This document shows positions 1-10,955 of a stretch of DNA of 64,000 nt, piece after piece. Source of the DNA: Wolfiporia cocos (taxonomy: Eukaryota; Basidiomycota; Agaricomycetes; Polyporales; Phaeolaceae); the NCBI GenBank assembly GCA_029448655.1, contig JACCLO010000014.1:2232001-2296000 (forward strand), given 5' to 3'. Each line of letters begins with the position of its first letter. Position 1 is the stretch's first letter. A program made the translations under genes and the position numbers. The notes beneath the pieces were generated by a model. The model was not told the origin of the DNA, did not search any database, and saw only the letters and a list, made by a program, of their open reading frames with translations.

Positions 1-154
1 TGTAACTGCTGGTCCACTAAAATCAATGGCACTGGGGTCACGTGACTACTAGAGCATGAGAAACTGGGTTCAACATAGGGAGAGGGAAAATCTGTGACAC
101 TGTGGCATGAGCAGCTCTGGCAGCTCTTTGCTTGGCTTTTTTCTCCTGCCTGCC

Positions 155-1152
155 TGTCACAATCCTGTGACATCCAATACTGAAGGGCGCAAGTCCTAGT
201 GACGACCTAGAAACAAGGCCAAGTCACCTAAGAGGAGCCAATGGTTGACTATGCAGCGCAAGGTCTCAAGCAGTAAAGGATGAGGATAGGAAAAGGGAAA
301 CTGTCACAAATCATAATGGAGTGTGGTTAACCCCAGTGACGTTGTCACCAGATCATAAGAGAGGCTTGGGAACCCTGCGTGACATGTAATACCACGATAT
401 AAGGCACCCGCGCAAAGGGTAGAGCCAAATGCCCAACGATGCTGTATGAAGCGCCCAGCATGGGAAGATGAACTACACATATAGTGTGTCCCGCCTATGA
501 CAGCTGAGCTGTTATAGCAGCCCTTTTGAAGGGTGTTGGACGTCTGTCCCCACGTTCTACCGGTCTGGGACTGCCGGTTGGAAACGTGACAGAAACGCCC
601 CTAACATTCATGGTTGAACGCTTAGATTGTTGAGTCTAGGGAATAAGCCCTAGATGCCTGGTATCTATACATGAGATAGCATGTACACTAATCCTAGGTA
701 AGACCACCCTAAACTAAGGTGGTCTGTGCATGGTAGGCTGAGTAAACCCAATGGTGACATATGGTGTCATAATGTGGTGCTACCCTAAAGATAGCGCAGT
801 TAGGATGGTAATGACCTCATCTATGTAAGAATAGATCTATGAGGTCACTATGATGTCAGTAATGATGATGCCAGGCCAAGTCCAGGCCAATGATGTCACT
901 AATGATGTAGTCATGGTGCCTAGCAACGTCTAGGCTTAGAATGGGGAGATAGGGTCACCTAACAAGGTGCCTGTGATGGTACCTGATGCTGCTATCTAAT
1001 CTGAGAGTTTAGTAGATCATGTGACTTACTGAATTGAGGTCACATGACCTGCTAACTTTTGGGAGGCAACAGCGCCTATGGCAATATGCCTAACGCACAA
1101 GTATGGAGGTCAATAGACCAAGGGGAAAGGCTGCACGAATAAATCCGTGACA
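155..1152. mobile_element. Solo LTR (TGTCAC-type superfamily C), outer copy
   Basis: The block begins TGTCACAATCC and ends AATCCGTGACA, so it has the 5'-TG...CA-3' termini of an LTR. It is flanked by an exact 5-bp target duplication CTGCC at 150-154 and 1153-1157. Its 998 bp include a second, nested LTR (302-591); without that insert and its duplication the element is 703 bp. An inverted repeat near 815-850 (arms TGACCTCAT/ATGAGGTCA) lies inside. No coding sequence or second LTR partner is visible, so it is a solo LTR. Orientation was not settled. Confidence 0.75.
302..591. mobile_element. Nested 290-bp solo LTR
   Basis: A 290-bp unit running from TGTCACAAATC to GAAACGTGACA is flanked on both sides by the exact 5-bp duplication GAAAC (297-301 and 592-596). 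It sits wholly inside the larger LTR at 155-1152, so it is the younger insertion. A TATA-like stretch (CGATATAAGG) occurs near 393. It is short for an LTR and has no open frame. Confidence 0.75.
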
Positions 1153-1157
1153 CTGCC

Positions 1158-1704
1158 TTGTAGTCTGCTCCTCATGATACTAGAAGTGTGAGTGATGTGA
1201 GTGATGTGAGTGATGCTGTACTGAATGTAGAGTAGCCAATCCAGAAGCTCACACTATTTAGGAAAGTGTGCTGTGACACTAGGCACTGATTAGACAAGTG
1301 CTGCATACACAGTTTCACTGTTTTCTGTCATTTATTCATCAGAGCCACACCTGTCTGCTTCAAAAACAGTAGCAAGGGAGTGCCTCAGTATATAGTTCCA
1401 GTTTGAGACCCTACAATGGCACATAAAATGTCACAGGCCAATTTTATCGCCTTAGCCAAAGACTAAGCAACATCTAACAAGTTCCCTTATCTTATCTTAT
1501 CTTATCTTAGCTCCCATTCCTTATATAGTAACCCTAGTCATGTGCCAAACCCTAACCAGACACTCGGTGTAGCCACTATCTAATCTACTGATCAGACACT
1601 CAATCACTTCAATCATACATACAATCATACACAAACTTATATGTTTCAGCTATGCTACCATGGACACAGCCATTACCAGCTGCATAGCATAACATGTACA
1701 AACA
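1158..1704. other. Non-coding stretch with short tandem repeats
   Basis: I see no gene here. It holds a short GTGAGTGAT tandem near 1190-1213, a (CTTAT) microsatellite of about five units near 1486-1508, and a TGTGCTGTGACA motif near 1268-1279 that resembles an LTR end but has no matching duplication. Confidence 0.5.
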
Positions 1705-1712
1705 CCTGTAGA

Positions 1713-3219
1713 TAGTGTTGTAAGGTCTGGTCTGGTCTGGTCTTTTGCATGTTTTGGGCAGGACCAAGGACCAGGACCAGGACCAGACCAGTGCAGGCAA
1801 TGAGAGACTGGACTGAAGACCAGTCCTAAGCAGGACCGTGGTCCTATACCAGTCCCAGGACTGGTCTGATCCAGTCCAGGACCAATTGAATGGTCATTCA
1901 CTTATATAGATTTTGTTTGTAAGAAAATGCAATGAAAGGGCACTTATTGCTCAACATATATCAAAACATACTTAGCACAGCTCACAAACTGACTATGATG
2001 CACTGATTGTTGAGTATGGTTGGTACACTGAAGTTGGTATATATTTATATATGCCACTGTGGTTGTTACGGTCTGCGCAGGGACTACTGAATATCTTTTG
2101 CTGATGCCTCATTGAAAGGAGGGACTCGGCGTTCAACCGCTCTGTCGTGTGTTTACTTCTAGGGATCCCCACTCAACCAGAGACCCTCATTTCATGTATA
2201 ACAACCCTATGCCCCTAGTCTTGCGACGTATCAGGTTCTTAGCTGATATCTTGTGTCTAACCACAAGACTTCTACGTTTCAGCCACTGTTGCGCTCAACC
2301 GCAATGCTTCGTATTTGTTACTTTAGCACACTAGCCTTATGGACTTAGTGGTAGTAGTACCAAGGACACTATGACCCCAATTACAGGATCGCAGTATATA
2401 ACCTGATGTAAATACCGGTCGAGTTCCTCAGCTTGACCTTGTTGAACTACAAGGATCTTATACTTGTTCTCAAAGGCTTGAGCAATTAAGCCCACAGCTT
2501 GTATATTGACGCTCTGACTCTGTTGAGTCTGACAAGTACCGTGGTACTTGATATGCTGAGTAACTCGACTTAGTCATTTCGGCTGAACAGATATTCGATC
2601 CATAACAGTGGTAACTGCACATCTTAGGTTAAACCTGATGACATTTTATTGTTTCGTTCTTGTATGATGCAATGAGTGACCACTAAGTGGTTGGAAGCCA
2701 GTGACTGCATGAGATTGAACTGCATCAAAGCTACTGAGCAGGATAATATACAACTGTGTGCAAGTCAACAACATTAGTGATAACATGAGGGCAGACTGCA
2801 TGTGTTAAGCACTGTCCAAGACAATGGCTGTCCTTCATTGCATCATTAATATCAAAGCTTTACTGATGAAAACCATTCTTGTCAGATTTTGTGATGCTAA
2901 GCTAGTGGTACATACATGATGCAGATCATCTTGGATCACTCACTGGAGTCTAAGATGCTTGATTTTATGTTTAAACTAGTGTATCATGGTTTACAACCTT
3001 GGAGTCAAAGCACTATTCTATGCTAACTTTTGGGACCAGTCTGGGACTGGTCCAGACCAGTCCCAACTGGTCCTGTATAAATTGACAACTTGTTAGGACC
3101 AGGACCAGGACTATGTTAGGACTGGGACTGGACTGGACCGCTGAATGGGTCCTAATCAGTCCTGTCCTTGTCTTGTCCTTGGTCTTTAGTGGTCCTTGGG
3201 ACCAGACCTCACAACACTA
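1713..3219. mobile_element. Non-autonomous hAT-like DNA transposon
   Basis: The ends are inverted copies of TAGTGTTGTRAGGTCTGGTC (left 1713-1732, right complement ending at 3219). They are flanked by an exact 8-bp duplication CCTGTAGA at 1705-1712 and 3220-3227. An 8-bp duplication with TAGTG-type ends is the hallmark of the hAT superfamily. Both subterminal regions (about 1725-1890 and 3030-3205) are packed with short GGACCA/TGGTCC and GGACTG motifs on both strands, like the subterminal transposase-binding repeats of hAT elements. A solo LTR (2064-2607) is nested inside; without it the element is about 958 bp and has no transposase, so it must have been mobilised in trans. Confidence 0.8.
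2064..2607 (+). mobile_element. Solo LTR, family B (544 bp)
   Basis: Runs from TGTTACGGTCTG to CGATCCATAACA and is flanked by an exact 5-bp duplication GTGGT (2059-2063 and 2608-2612). A second copy of exactly the same length lies at 15,117-15,660. A TATA element (AGTATATAACC, about 2393) is followed by a segment beginning TTCCTCAGCTTGACCTTGTTG that is shared with family A LTRs. This fixes the orientation as +. It is nested in the hAT-like element at 1713-3219. No internal domain is present, so it is a solo LTR left by LTR-LTR recombination. Confidence 0.85.
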
Positions 3220-3227
3220 CCTGTAGA

Positions 3228-3914
3228 GCATATATACTGGCCTATGAGCTGGGTAGCACCCCAGACTTGTCTTGGCCTTTTATGCCTTGAACAACCCTGT
3301 TAGCAATATGCCTTTGAGTGAATACTATTGCCCAGGCTCTTGCTCAAGAACATTGCTTGTGTCATAAAATAATTCACCTGGACTGTGATCTTGTGATTAT
3401 AATTTGTATTTGCGAACATCACAAAATTCTTGCTCTCTCAGCAAATATCTACTTGGTGGATGTGCGTGAGTAGATTTATACTCATGTATATGATTGCCAA
3501 GAATGTACATGCATGAAGTCCAAGGCTGATTTCTGACAGGGACACTGCAGAGAATTGAAAAGTACCTCATCATCTCAAGGAGTGATGGTGTCTCAAGAAG
3601 TAATGAATGACTGTATTGCCAAAGTCCCAAGACTGTGCTATTGATAACTGTGGTTTTCCCAAACCCTTAACCAATCTGTTTATATTTGTGTACAGTTTCA
3701 TTAACAGCACTCATTCAGGCCACTACATCAAATGAAAAGTGCTATGCACTTAAGTATGATGTCTTAATGACTCTGCCTCTCCAGGCCCCAGAGAGCAGGG
3801 CTGGTAAGCATGACATGAGTGTGAGATTCTGTGCTACATAAGTGGAAGGCATCAGGCACTCAGGGTATCAGGTTGAGTAAGGTCACTTGAATATCATGAC
3901 CCTTTGTGTGCTCA
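3228..3914. other. Intergenic, no gene recognised
   Basis: AT-rich sequence poor in CG dinucleotides between the hAT-like element and the family A LTR. No open frame resembles a known protein. Confidence 0.5.
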
Positions 3915-3919
3915 AGGGT

Positions 3920-4627
3920 GTTACGGGTCGAATACCCGTTCGTATATTCGAGTCGCAAATATAGATCATTCTTCTGCATGTAGGCGTGTAGCCGTGTGCA
4001 AGGCAAATACTCGTTAGATGCCTTCAAGTCCTAAGTGAAGTTCTTAGGAGATCGGTTAATATCCAATACGTGTTAGAGGATATAATCTGTTCAGGTGCGA
4101 GTCGAATAGAATATAAGACTCGCCTAAGTCCGAGAAGTTGGTGTGCACTTCGAGGACTTAGTCGTTCGGTTGCTCGAGCGAGAAATACTGAGTGTAGTTT
4201 CCTACGTTTGAGAACGAGTATAAGACTTCTTGTTTGTACAACAAGGTCGAGCTGAAGAGCCTCAACAATAAGTACATGGGCTTTTATACTACGCTAGGTT
4301 TTAGGGGTCAAGTTCATCCCAGATGTCACCGCTACTATCTACGCTATAGTACCAAACGTTTGATAAGTATGTAGTGATATATCCGAGACGATAGATAGGA
4401 ATGATGATGGCGGTTGAACGCCATCTATCAGCTAGTAAATGATAAATGTGAAATGGGGGCAGAGTTGGATCTGCCAAAGGTGAAACATGCCCTTCATGCT
4501 AATACAACCGGGGATGCGCCCAGTATGAGTCACGGGTAGCCAGGGTTGGTTGTGCAACAAGTCCCTGTACCGTATTCACCCTATGGTGAGTTCTGCCAGC
4601 GTTCAAAAATTCAAAATACCCGTAACA
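3920..4627 (-). mobile_element. Solo LTR, family A reference copy (708 bp)
   Basis: Begins TGTTACGGGTCG and ends AATACCCGTAACA, with a 10-bp terminal inverted repeat TGTTACGGGT. It is flanked by an exact 5-bp duplication AAGGG (3915-3919, 4628-4632). On the minus strand a TATA-like AGTATAAAAGC is followed by CTCTTCAGCTCGACCTTG and TCTTATACTCGTTCTC, the same order as in family B, which sets the orientation. It is uninterrupted and serves as the reference for three other copies (14,986-16,956; 15,808-16,516; 20,323-21,577), each about 708-711 bp once nested inserts are removed. Confidence 0.88.
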
Positions 4628-4632
4628 AAGGG

Positions 4633-5515
4633 AATCCTCCTCTGACACATGCTACAACCTAAGACACACCAAGGGGAAGGGGGCTCGCACAAAGGCACCT
4701 TCCTGGTCTGGGGCATCTCAGGCTGAAGAGGCCAAGACAAGTCTGGGGTTCACCCAAGACTGTTGGCCCATTATATAGACTCTACTATTTGTACATGTTA
4801 TGGTGTGCAGCTCACAGGGCGTCAGTGCTGATGTAATCTAAGTGCTATGTGGCCTGTAATGGAATTGGGGTGTGGGTATGGCTAAGGGAGTGCTGGATGT
4901 CCATGGCGACGTAGTGGGTTCAGCCCAGATCGGTGGTTCTTGTCAATTGGGGGTTCACCAGTAATGGTGGGGTTCTAAGTCCATGATTGGGGTTCTAGTG
5001 TAGACCGGGGCCGGTGCCGGTAATGGTGGGGTTAACATGATTGGTGACATAGCTAGTGATCGTGGACTGGCTGGTAATGGCCTTGGGTGACGTAGGGTGA
5101 TCGAGCGTGATTGGCTGCGATCAGTGATGTTGTAGGTACTGCTCATGGTCAGTGTTCCTCATGGACTAGGGCTCAGTGGAGTTTAAGGCCATCCGTAGGC
5201 CATAGTACGTATCATACATAGTCCGTGCCAGTAATGGCGTATTAGTCCATGGTCAGTAATGACCGTGTGGCCAATGATGGTGGTGGTTCATGAAGACAGG
5301 AGGCATTGGTGATGGATGGTTGGGTGGACGTGTCCAGTGATCCTAGCTGTGAGTCTTGGGGCCATGCTGGGTTTGTCAAGCTAAGATGGGACGGCAAGTT
5401 ATTGAGCAATGGGGTTCCTGGCAGCAGTTGGTTGGCTTGGTTTAGGTGCTGCCTGGCTCATTGTGCTCTGTCGTGCTCGTATGGCTTTGTGGCTGGGTCC
5501 TGGACTGGATGGATG
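4633..5515. other. Degenerate GGT/TGGTAATGG-rich non-coding stretch
   Basis: No gene is recognised. From about 4,860 to 5,300 there are loose repeats of GTAATGG and GGGGTTC motifs that look like a decayed tandem array. The theme resumes after the LTR at 5,521-6,071 (GTGACTGGTGATGCTGGTGG), so the LTR inserted into this array. Confidence 0.45.
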
Positions 5516-5520
5516 GACTG

Positions 5521-6071
5521 TGTCACAAGAAATTGTGAGCACATCCCTTACTCTCGTAATAGATGATATTTGCTCGTGATTCCTTAGTCTCACATGACCT
5601 GGTTGGCGCTGGTGTGGTAGGTGCATGGCTTTATCTTATCTACTGATAAACATAGTCACCTCTTCGTTACAAGTAGTTACACGTCTCCATGTTACCTCTA
5701 TCACGCCTCACATGACCAAGTGCTCAGGCCCTGCTTTAGGGTGAGGCTCTCCACAGCGGCTGTTAGGTAGATCATGTATAAATACTGGCGATGTCTGAGG
5801 ATTACCCTCAGACTTGTATTCTCGACCTTGGGGGTGAGTCCCCTGGGAACCACCTTACCTCTGCATGCTAGCTTGCATGATACCGCAGTGGTCTCTCTCT
5901 CTCTCTCTCACCGCTAGTCTGGGGGGGTACAACGTCTAGTGTCCTCGTCGATGGATGGACGGACCCCTTGATGTCTGGCAGGACTGCTCAACAGCAGGTC
6001 CTGTAGGATAGAATACCTGAGGGTTAGGGCCCCCGCTGCGTGGGTCTCACATCACGTATGTTTCCGTGTCA
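5521..6071 (+). mobile_element. Solo LTR, superfamily C (551 bp)
   Basis: Runs from TGTCACAAGAAATTG to TTTCCGTGTCA with an exact 5-bp duplication GACTG (5516-5520 and 6072-6076). A TATA box (CATGTATAAATA, about 5774) is followed by a stem-loop GTCTGAGG (5793-5800) / CCTCAGAC (5806-5813) and then TTCTCGACCTTGGGG, the arrangement shared by all superfamily C LTRs. A (CT)n run sits near 5889-5909. No internal domain is attached. Confidence 0.85.
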
Positions 6072-6248
6072 GACTGGTGGTTCTAGGTGTGACTGGTGAT
6101 GCTGGTGGCTAGTGCCTGGGATGGTTCATATGTAGGGCTTTATCTAGCTTAGGCATCGGGTTCCAGCTTTGAGGGTGCTCTTGATGGTTGGAGAAGGTAC
6201 TGTGACTAAAGGCTTGAAATTGGTGTGTGACATCCTCCATATAGTATC

Positions 6249-6869
6249 TTGATTGGAGAACATCAAGTACATTCCTTCGCTCCTGTGGAACAAGTGCAAA
6301 TAGTTCACGATCGCATCAGCCTTGTGGAACCATTAATCCAGTACTTTCAAAAACAAACAGAGAACATACCCACATCAGTGTCGTGAGCACATCATGACCA
6401 TGTGCTGTAACAGCTTAAGTACTGAGACCCACCAATGCCAACAGAGTTGGCATTGTGCCCTTTTAGCACAATGGTTATTGCATTACGGCTGGAAGCGTGT
6501 ATTGGGTCCACACCAGTGCATGATAGTGGGAATGTATATGATTGGGATAAGCTCCTTCAGATGCCTACTAGTAAGGCCATAGTAGAGGACCCAGTTTTTG
6601 TCCTTCAGACTCTGTAGGAAGGTATTCTTCCATAGGGGCAAGTCACACGTTCACAGCTGATCGTACCCACAGTGGCACTGTTCCTCGAGCATGTTGATGC
6701 AATACAGGAGCTGTCCAGTGAGCCCGAATGCCTTGAACTTGCCTGTGGGAAATGCAGTCCCCTTGTTGAAGCACAGATAGGTGAGAATATTGTTACCATG
6801 AAGCACGACATGCAGGGCACGGGTCACTGGTATCAGCGTCACTGTCACAGATTCTGTGGCATGATTTAA
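6249..6869 (+). pseudogene. Decayed coding relic of unknown origin
   Basis: One frame stays largely open from about 6249 to the LTR junction at 6843, interrupted by several stop codons. Recognisable stretches read like protein (for example VEPLIQYFQKQTENIP and VDAIQELSSEPECLELACG), so this looks like a dead gene or transposon ORF that was truncated when the LTR at 6843 landed in it. I do not recognise the family. The stops and truncation rule out an active product. Confidence 0.35.
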
Positions 6870-7788
6870 TGTATCGACTACCTCCCTGGGTCGAACCCAG
6901 CAACTCACGTTCTAGTAGTCACATGACCAGTCCAACATAGTGTAGCGGTAACACAACCCGTCCGTCAGGACCAAACGGTCACAAGACCGTCTACTTACGT
7001 AATATATACACGTGACCTTTAGGGGCGCGCACAGACCATGCCATTAGGGCAGGCCCTTCATTAGGTAGCGGCCGGTCTGTACGTATATAAAGTAGACGTC
7101 TGAGGTCTTACAACCTCAGACCAATTAATCTCGACAATGGATGTGTACTCTCATCATCATACTGCGTGCTAGACTGGGACTGCCTCTGGTGACTACGCCG
7201 TCACTATGCCCTAGACTCTCTATCTTGGAGTCTACCTAGTCAGCCCATGCGACGTTACCTCGTCGCCAACACCTTCAACGTTAGTAGAAGGGGGTAGGGC
7301 ATAAACATGTACGTATGACACATTCTGTGTCATATTAATTGGTCTACTTTACCAACCCCCCTTGGTGCGCTCTGCGCCTTGGGGCCGAGGGTTTCCCACT
7401 GCGGTAGGTCACAACAACGACGAAGGACACCCCACCCTCCTTTTCAAGACCCTACGATCTCGACCCCCCCCAGAGCGGGCCCAACTCGAGTACGTTAACC
7501 TTATCACACTAACCTCAAAGAATGGACGGTGCGGCGGACCACACGACAGGGAACATACAGACCTAGGTGCCGTCTCTGTGGCCAGCGGCGGGTGGAATCA
7601 CGCACAACAGGCGATATACAGACCTAGGCGCCACTCCAGTGCCAGCCGGCAGGCGGAGCATGCCGTACACAGAAGTTCAGCGAGGTTTAAGGCATCAAGA
7701 TTTGCCTGTGGTACGTACTTGGATATTTGTCAAAGAGCGAGCGAGCATACAACTTCATCGAGGGCGATGAAACCTAAACAGGAGGTAA

Positions 7789-8218
7789 TGTCACAGATTA
7801 TTCTGTGTCATATAGGTTATGCCCCCAGCGGGGGTTGATCTTCATTACCTATGTCCATTCAGTCACATGACCTATTCCGCCAGTTACACAGTGGACTAGT
7901 AGTTACGCGTAGCCCCCCCTCCATGGTCTAGCGCTGCTTACATAACATACATACATGTGATGGGCACTTACATAACGTACGCACAGACCACGCCTTTAGG
8001 GCTGGTCTGAAACTTAGTAGCGTACGTTCCCCCATGTATATAAGCTAGTGCGCTCTGAGGCTTACACCTCAGAGTTGTTAATGTCGACGTTGGGCTAGTC
8101 CCTCATACTCCCTGTCTCTGCGTGCTAGTCTGGGGCCCTCGACGTTCAACTTCTTCTTAACGTCTTGGCAACTACACCCTCGACCTTAACATAGTACGTT
8201 GACACAAAGTTTGTGTCA
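7789..8218 (+). repeat. LTR copy in tandem pair (430 bp)
   Basis: Starts TGTCACAGATTATTCTGTG and ends CACAAAGTTTGTGTCA. TATATAAGC at about 8039 is followed by the stem CTCTGAGG (8053-8060) / CCTCAGAG (8067-8074) and then AATGTCGACGTTGGG. It is nearly identical to 8223-8653. Confidence 0.8.
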
Positions 8219-8222
8219 TAAA

Positions 8223-8653
8223 TGTCACAGATTATTCTGTGTCATGTAGGTTATGCCCCCAGCGGGGGTCGATCTCTTTATTCCTACGTCCATTAGTCAC
8301 ATGATCTATTCCGCCAGCTACACAGTGGACTAGTAGTTACGCGTAGCCCCCCCTCCATGATCATGCGCTGCTTACATAACATACATACATGTGACGGGCA
8401 CTTACATAACGTACGCACAGACCACGCCTTTAGGGCTGGTCTCAAACCTAGTAGCGTACGCTCCCCCATGTATATAAGCTAGTGCGCTCTGAGGCTTACA
8501 CCTCAGAGTTGTTAATGTCGACGTTGGGCTAGTCCCTCTTACTCCCTGTCTCTGCGTGCTAGTCTGGGGCCCTCGACGTTCAACTATCTTCTCAACGTCT
8601 TGGCAACTACGCCCTCGACCTTAACATAGTACGTTGACACAAAGTTTGTGTCA
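8223..8653 (+). repeat. Second LTR copy of tandem pair (431 bp)
   Basis: Near-identical direct repeat of 7789-8218 lying 4 bp downstream of it. The same stem-loop is at 8487-8494 / 8501-8508. The high identity suggests the pair arose recently. Confidence 0.8.
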
Positions 8654-9264
8654 GTCACAGTTGTTGACAATTGTAGGTAAATGGGTGGCGATGAGAGTGA
8701 TTACAGCCATTGCAGGTGAATATGACATTGTGTGTTTTCTTGACTGTGTCAACAAAAAAGGGAATTCTCTAATCTGTGAGCAGGACTTGTTGCAACTTTA
8801 GGTTTGCCGCTGTTGCGATGGCGATTGGTGGCACGCGTGGAGGTCTGAGCGGGCAAGCTAGCAGGGTAGTTAGTTTCACCGGCAGCACATACAAGCAGGG
8901 CGTGAGCAGAGTGGCTCGTTGCCAGTTTGTAACCCACCTACAGTAATGTACAAAAGTATTTGGGCAGACGCCTTGTGCGCTACTTCAGGGGCTTCCCGCA
9001 GAGCTTTGAGGTTAATCTTAGTACTACTATGTAGGTTACTGAATGTATGTATTATCCACGAATGATTGCCCTGATGAGGGGGCATTTCTGGTTATTGAGC
9101 TGCAAGACTAGGTAATACCACCAGAAGCACCCAAAGCATATCTACCAAATTCACTGTCCTACGTGCTCTGCAAGACCAAAAAAAACTAAATACTAGTAGC
9201 CTATGTACCCTCCCTTGACTGTCTTGAGCATACCTACACGCTTTGGCATACTACAATAGAGTGA

Positions 9265-10038
9265 CTAAATGTATTCAGTATCAATGCCATACCATTCCTG
9301 CTGCACAACCTCCCATAAAGCTTTGGCAGACCCTGGCTGTGGCACCCTTTTTTGCACTTGTGCCTTCAGATGTGCCCAAACATGCTCGATGATGTTCATA
9401 TCAGGGCTCTGTGATGGCCATGGAAGCACCTGCAGCTTATTTTTCTCCAACCAGGCAGATGTGATCCAAGCAGAATGCTTTGGATCATTATCATGCTGGA
9501 AGAAATAGTGCTGTGGAGACATCCCATAGTCCCTCAGAGTCCCAAGAAGCTGTTCATCAAGTATCTTGATGTATTCTGTTGCTGTCATGATCCTGGTGAT
9601 CCGATGAAGATGCCCAACCCCATTCTCAGTGATGCACCCCCACACCATCACTCCCCTGTTGCCTGATTTCGATGTCTTCTTCATGTACCTTGCTTGTAGT
9701 GCATCCCCAGGCCTTCTCCAACAAAAATCCCTCCCACCTGTGCCCGAGAGCTCAATCTTGCACTTGTCACTGAAAATGATGGTCTGCCAATAGTCCACAC
9801 TCCAATCCCCCACTCCTTCTGCCCAGACCCTCTACACCTTTATGTGTCTTGTAGACAGATAGGGCACCCTCCTACGAATTGCAGACACCAGCCCCTCCTT
9901 CCATAGAGCACACCTTAGTGTGATGGGATGGACATTTTGGAAGTGCTCACACTGGAGCTCTGCAACATTGCAAGCGTGCCCTCTATCTAGCAGTAAGACT
10001 GCATATGTCACAGAACGTCCGGTAGGTGTCACGGGCAA
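9265..10038 (-). pseudogene. Tc1/mariner transposase, catalytic (DDE) part
   Basis: Transposases of this family cut and paste the element at TA sites using a DDE triad. Reading leftward from 10,038, a second helix-turn-helix region (HPITLRCALWKEGL, then RRVPYLSTRHIK) is followed by a single in-frame stop near 9829-9831. The catalytic core follows: IIFSDKCKIEL (first Asp), VMVWGCIT, FFQHDNDPKHSA (second Asp) and WPSQSPDMNIIEHVW (final Glu), ending near 9265. The triad motifs all survive, so the lesion that is certain is the stop codon plus separation from the N-terminus. It is not expected to be functional. Confidence 0.85.
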
Positions 10039-10950
10039 AAGCTTTCCCTAACGACAACGAACCTGATCCGGTCCCCTGAGTCCCCAAGCCCAGCCAGGCC
10101 CGGATCATACCTTGGAAGGAGCCAGATCATGTCTAGATAATGACACAAGGCCCGGTTCCCACACGGTCACGATGACCACTACGTATTTAATATACTACTA
10201 CGCTTCTATGTTTCAGAGTCTGGCTTAGACCCCTACCTTAGTCTCGCACCAGACTCCCTAGTTACCATATACGGTCATTATAGTACAAACATGTACAAAC
10301 AGCCTGATGGTATAATAGCAGGCCTTGTTCAGCTGGTAACCCCAGTCTGAACTTGGTGTTCATCCACTTCGCTCCCCTCAGTTCACTCTAAGGTTCTAGT
10401 GGCCTTGTCAGTAGGGACTACTCAACAACCCTCGCCTTGGTCTTAGGGCGCTGCATCCACAGGCGTGGCAGCCCCCTCACCATCGCCACCTCTCCGTCAC
10501 CCCTTAGATATCGTATAGACCACCTGACCTAGTAGATAGGCGCTCCGGGGTAGCGTGCGCTCGTGCACCTCCCACGTTACGGTCACTCCCTGTCACGTGT
10601 ATTAGATACTGTTACACTCACTTACGTACTCTTACCTTAGCCGCTAGGGCGGTGCTGTGCACAGGCCAGCACTTCAGGGTAGACACGTCGCACTCACATG
10701 TACATACTTAAAGGGTAGTGAGATGAGGCATACACCTCATCTCTGAGATTCTCGACATCTGGGCATCAGCCCCTTTCTCACTCCTTGACTGTGTGTGCGC
10801 CAGCTGCCTGGGTCTCTCCCTCCTCGTCTAGCTCATCTGGGTGGTACCTTTGCCAAGGGCCTTGTCCACTACACCTGTGACAGGCTTCAGTGGCACACCC
10901 ATTGGCATTAGGATGCGCGCTGACGCGCTTGCGTCTAGGGGGATTCCCCG
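10027..10950 (+). mobile_element. LTR debris inside the Tc1 element
   Basis: A TGTCACGGGC terminus starts at 10,027 but I found no matching duplication for its GTAGG flank. Within it, 10,406-10,882 reads as a superfamily C LTR: it starts TGTCAGTAGGG, ends CACCTGTGACA, has a near-matching duplication (GGCCT/GGCTT), and a stem AGATGAGG (10,721-10,728) / CCTCATCT (10,735-10,742) downstream of a TATA-poor promoter. The remainder (10,027-10,405 and 10,883-10,950) is unresolved LTR-like sequence. Confidence 0.45.
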
Positions 10951-10955
10951 GCCTG

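Larger units (their letters stand above)
6843..8653 (+). mobile_element. Composite LTR block with three superfamily C LTRs
   Basis: An exact 5-bp duplication GTCAC (6838-6842 and 8654-8658) brackets 1,811 bp. Inside are LTR 1 (6843-7332), a short non-LTR stretch (7333-7788), LTR 2 (7789-8218) and LTR 3 (8223-8653); LTR 2 and 3 are nearly identical and separated by TAAA. Each LTR has a TATA box followed by a TCTGAGG/CCTCAGA stem-loop. The purine-rich AAACAGGAGGTAA just before LTR 2 is where a polypurine tract would sit. The block looks like a miniature retrotransposon (TRIM-like) or a deletion derivative with an extra LTR gained by unequal exchange. LTR 1 differs more from LTR 2/3, so a chimera of two elements is possible. 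Confidence 0.65.

Noticed and set aside
1486..1508. (CTTAT) repeat as a telomere-like array
   Set aside because: Too short and not the fungal telomere unit (TTAGGG type); treated as a microsatellite.
7362..7838. 158-codon frame in the composite LTR block
   Set aside because: It crosses from the internal stretch into an LTR and shows no gag, protease or other domain; low-complexity translation.
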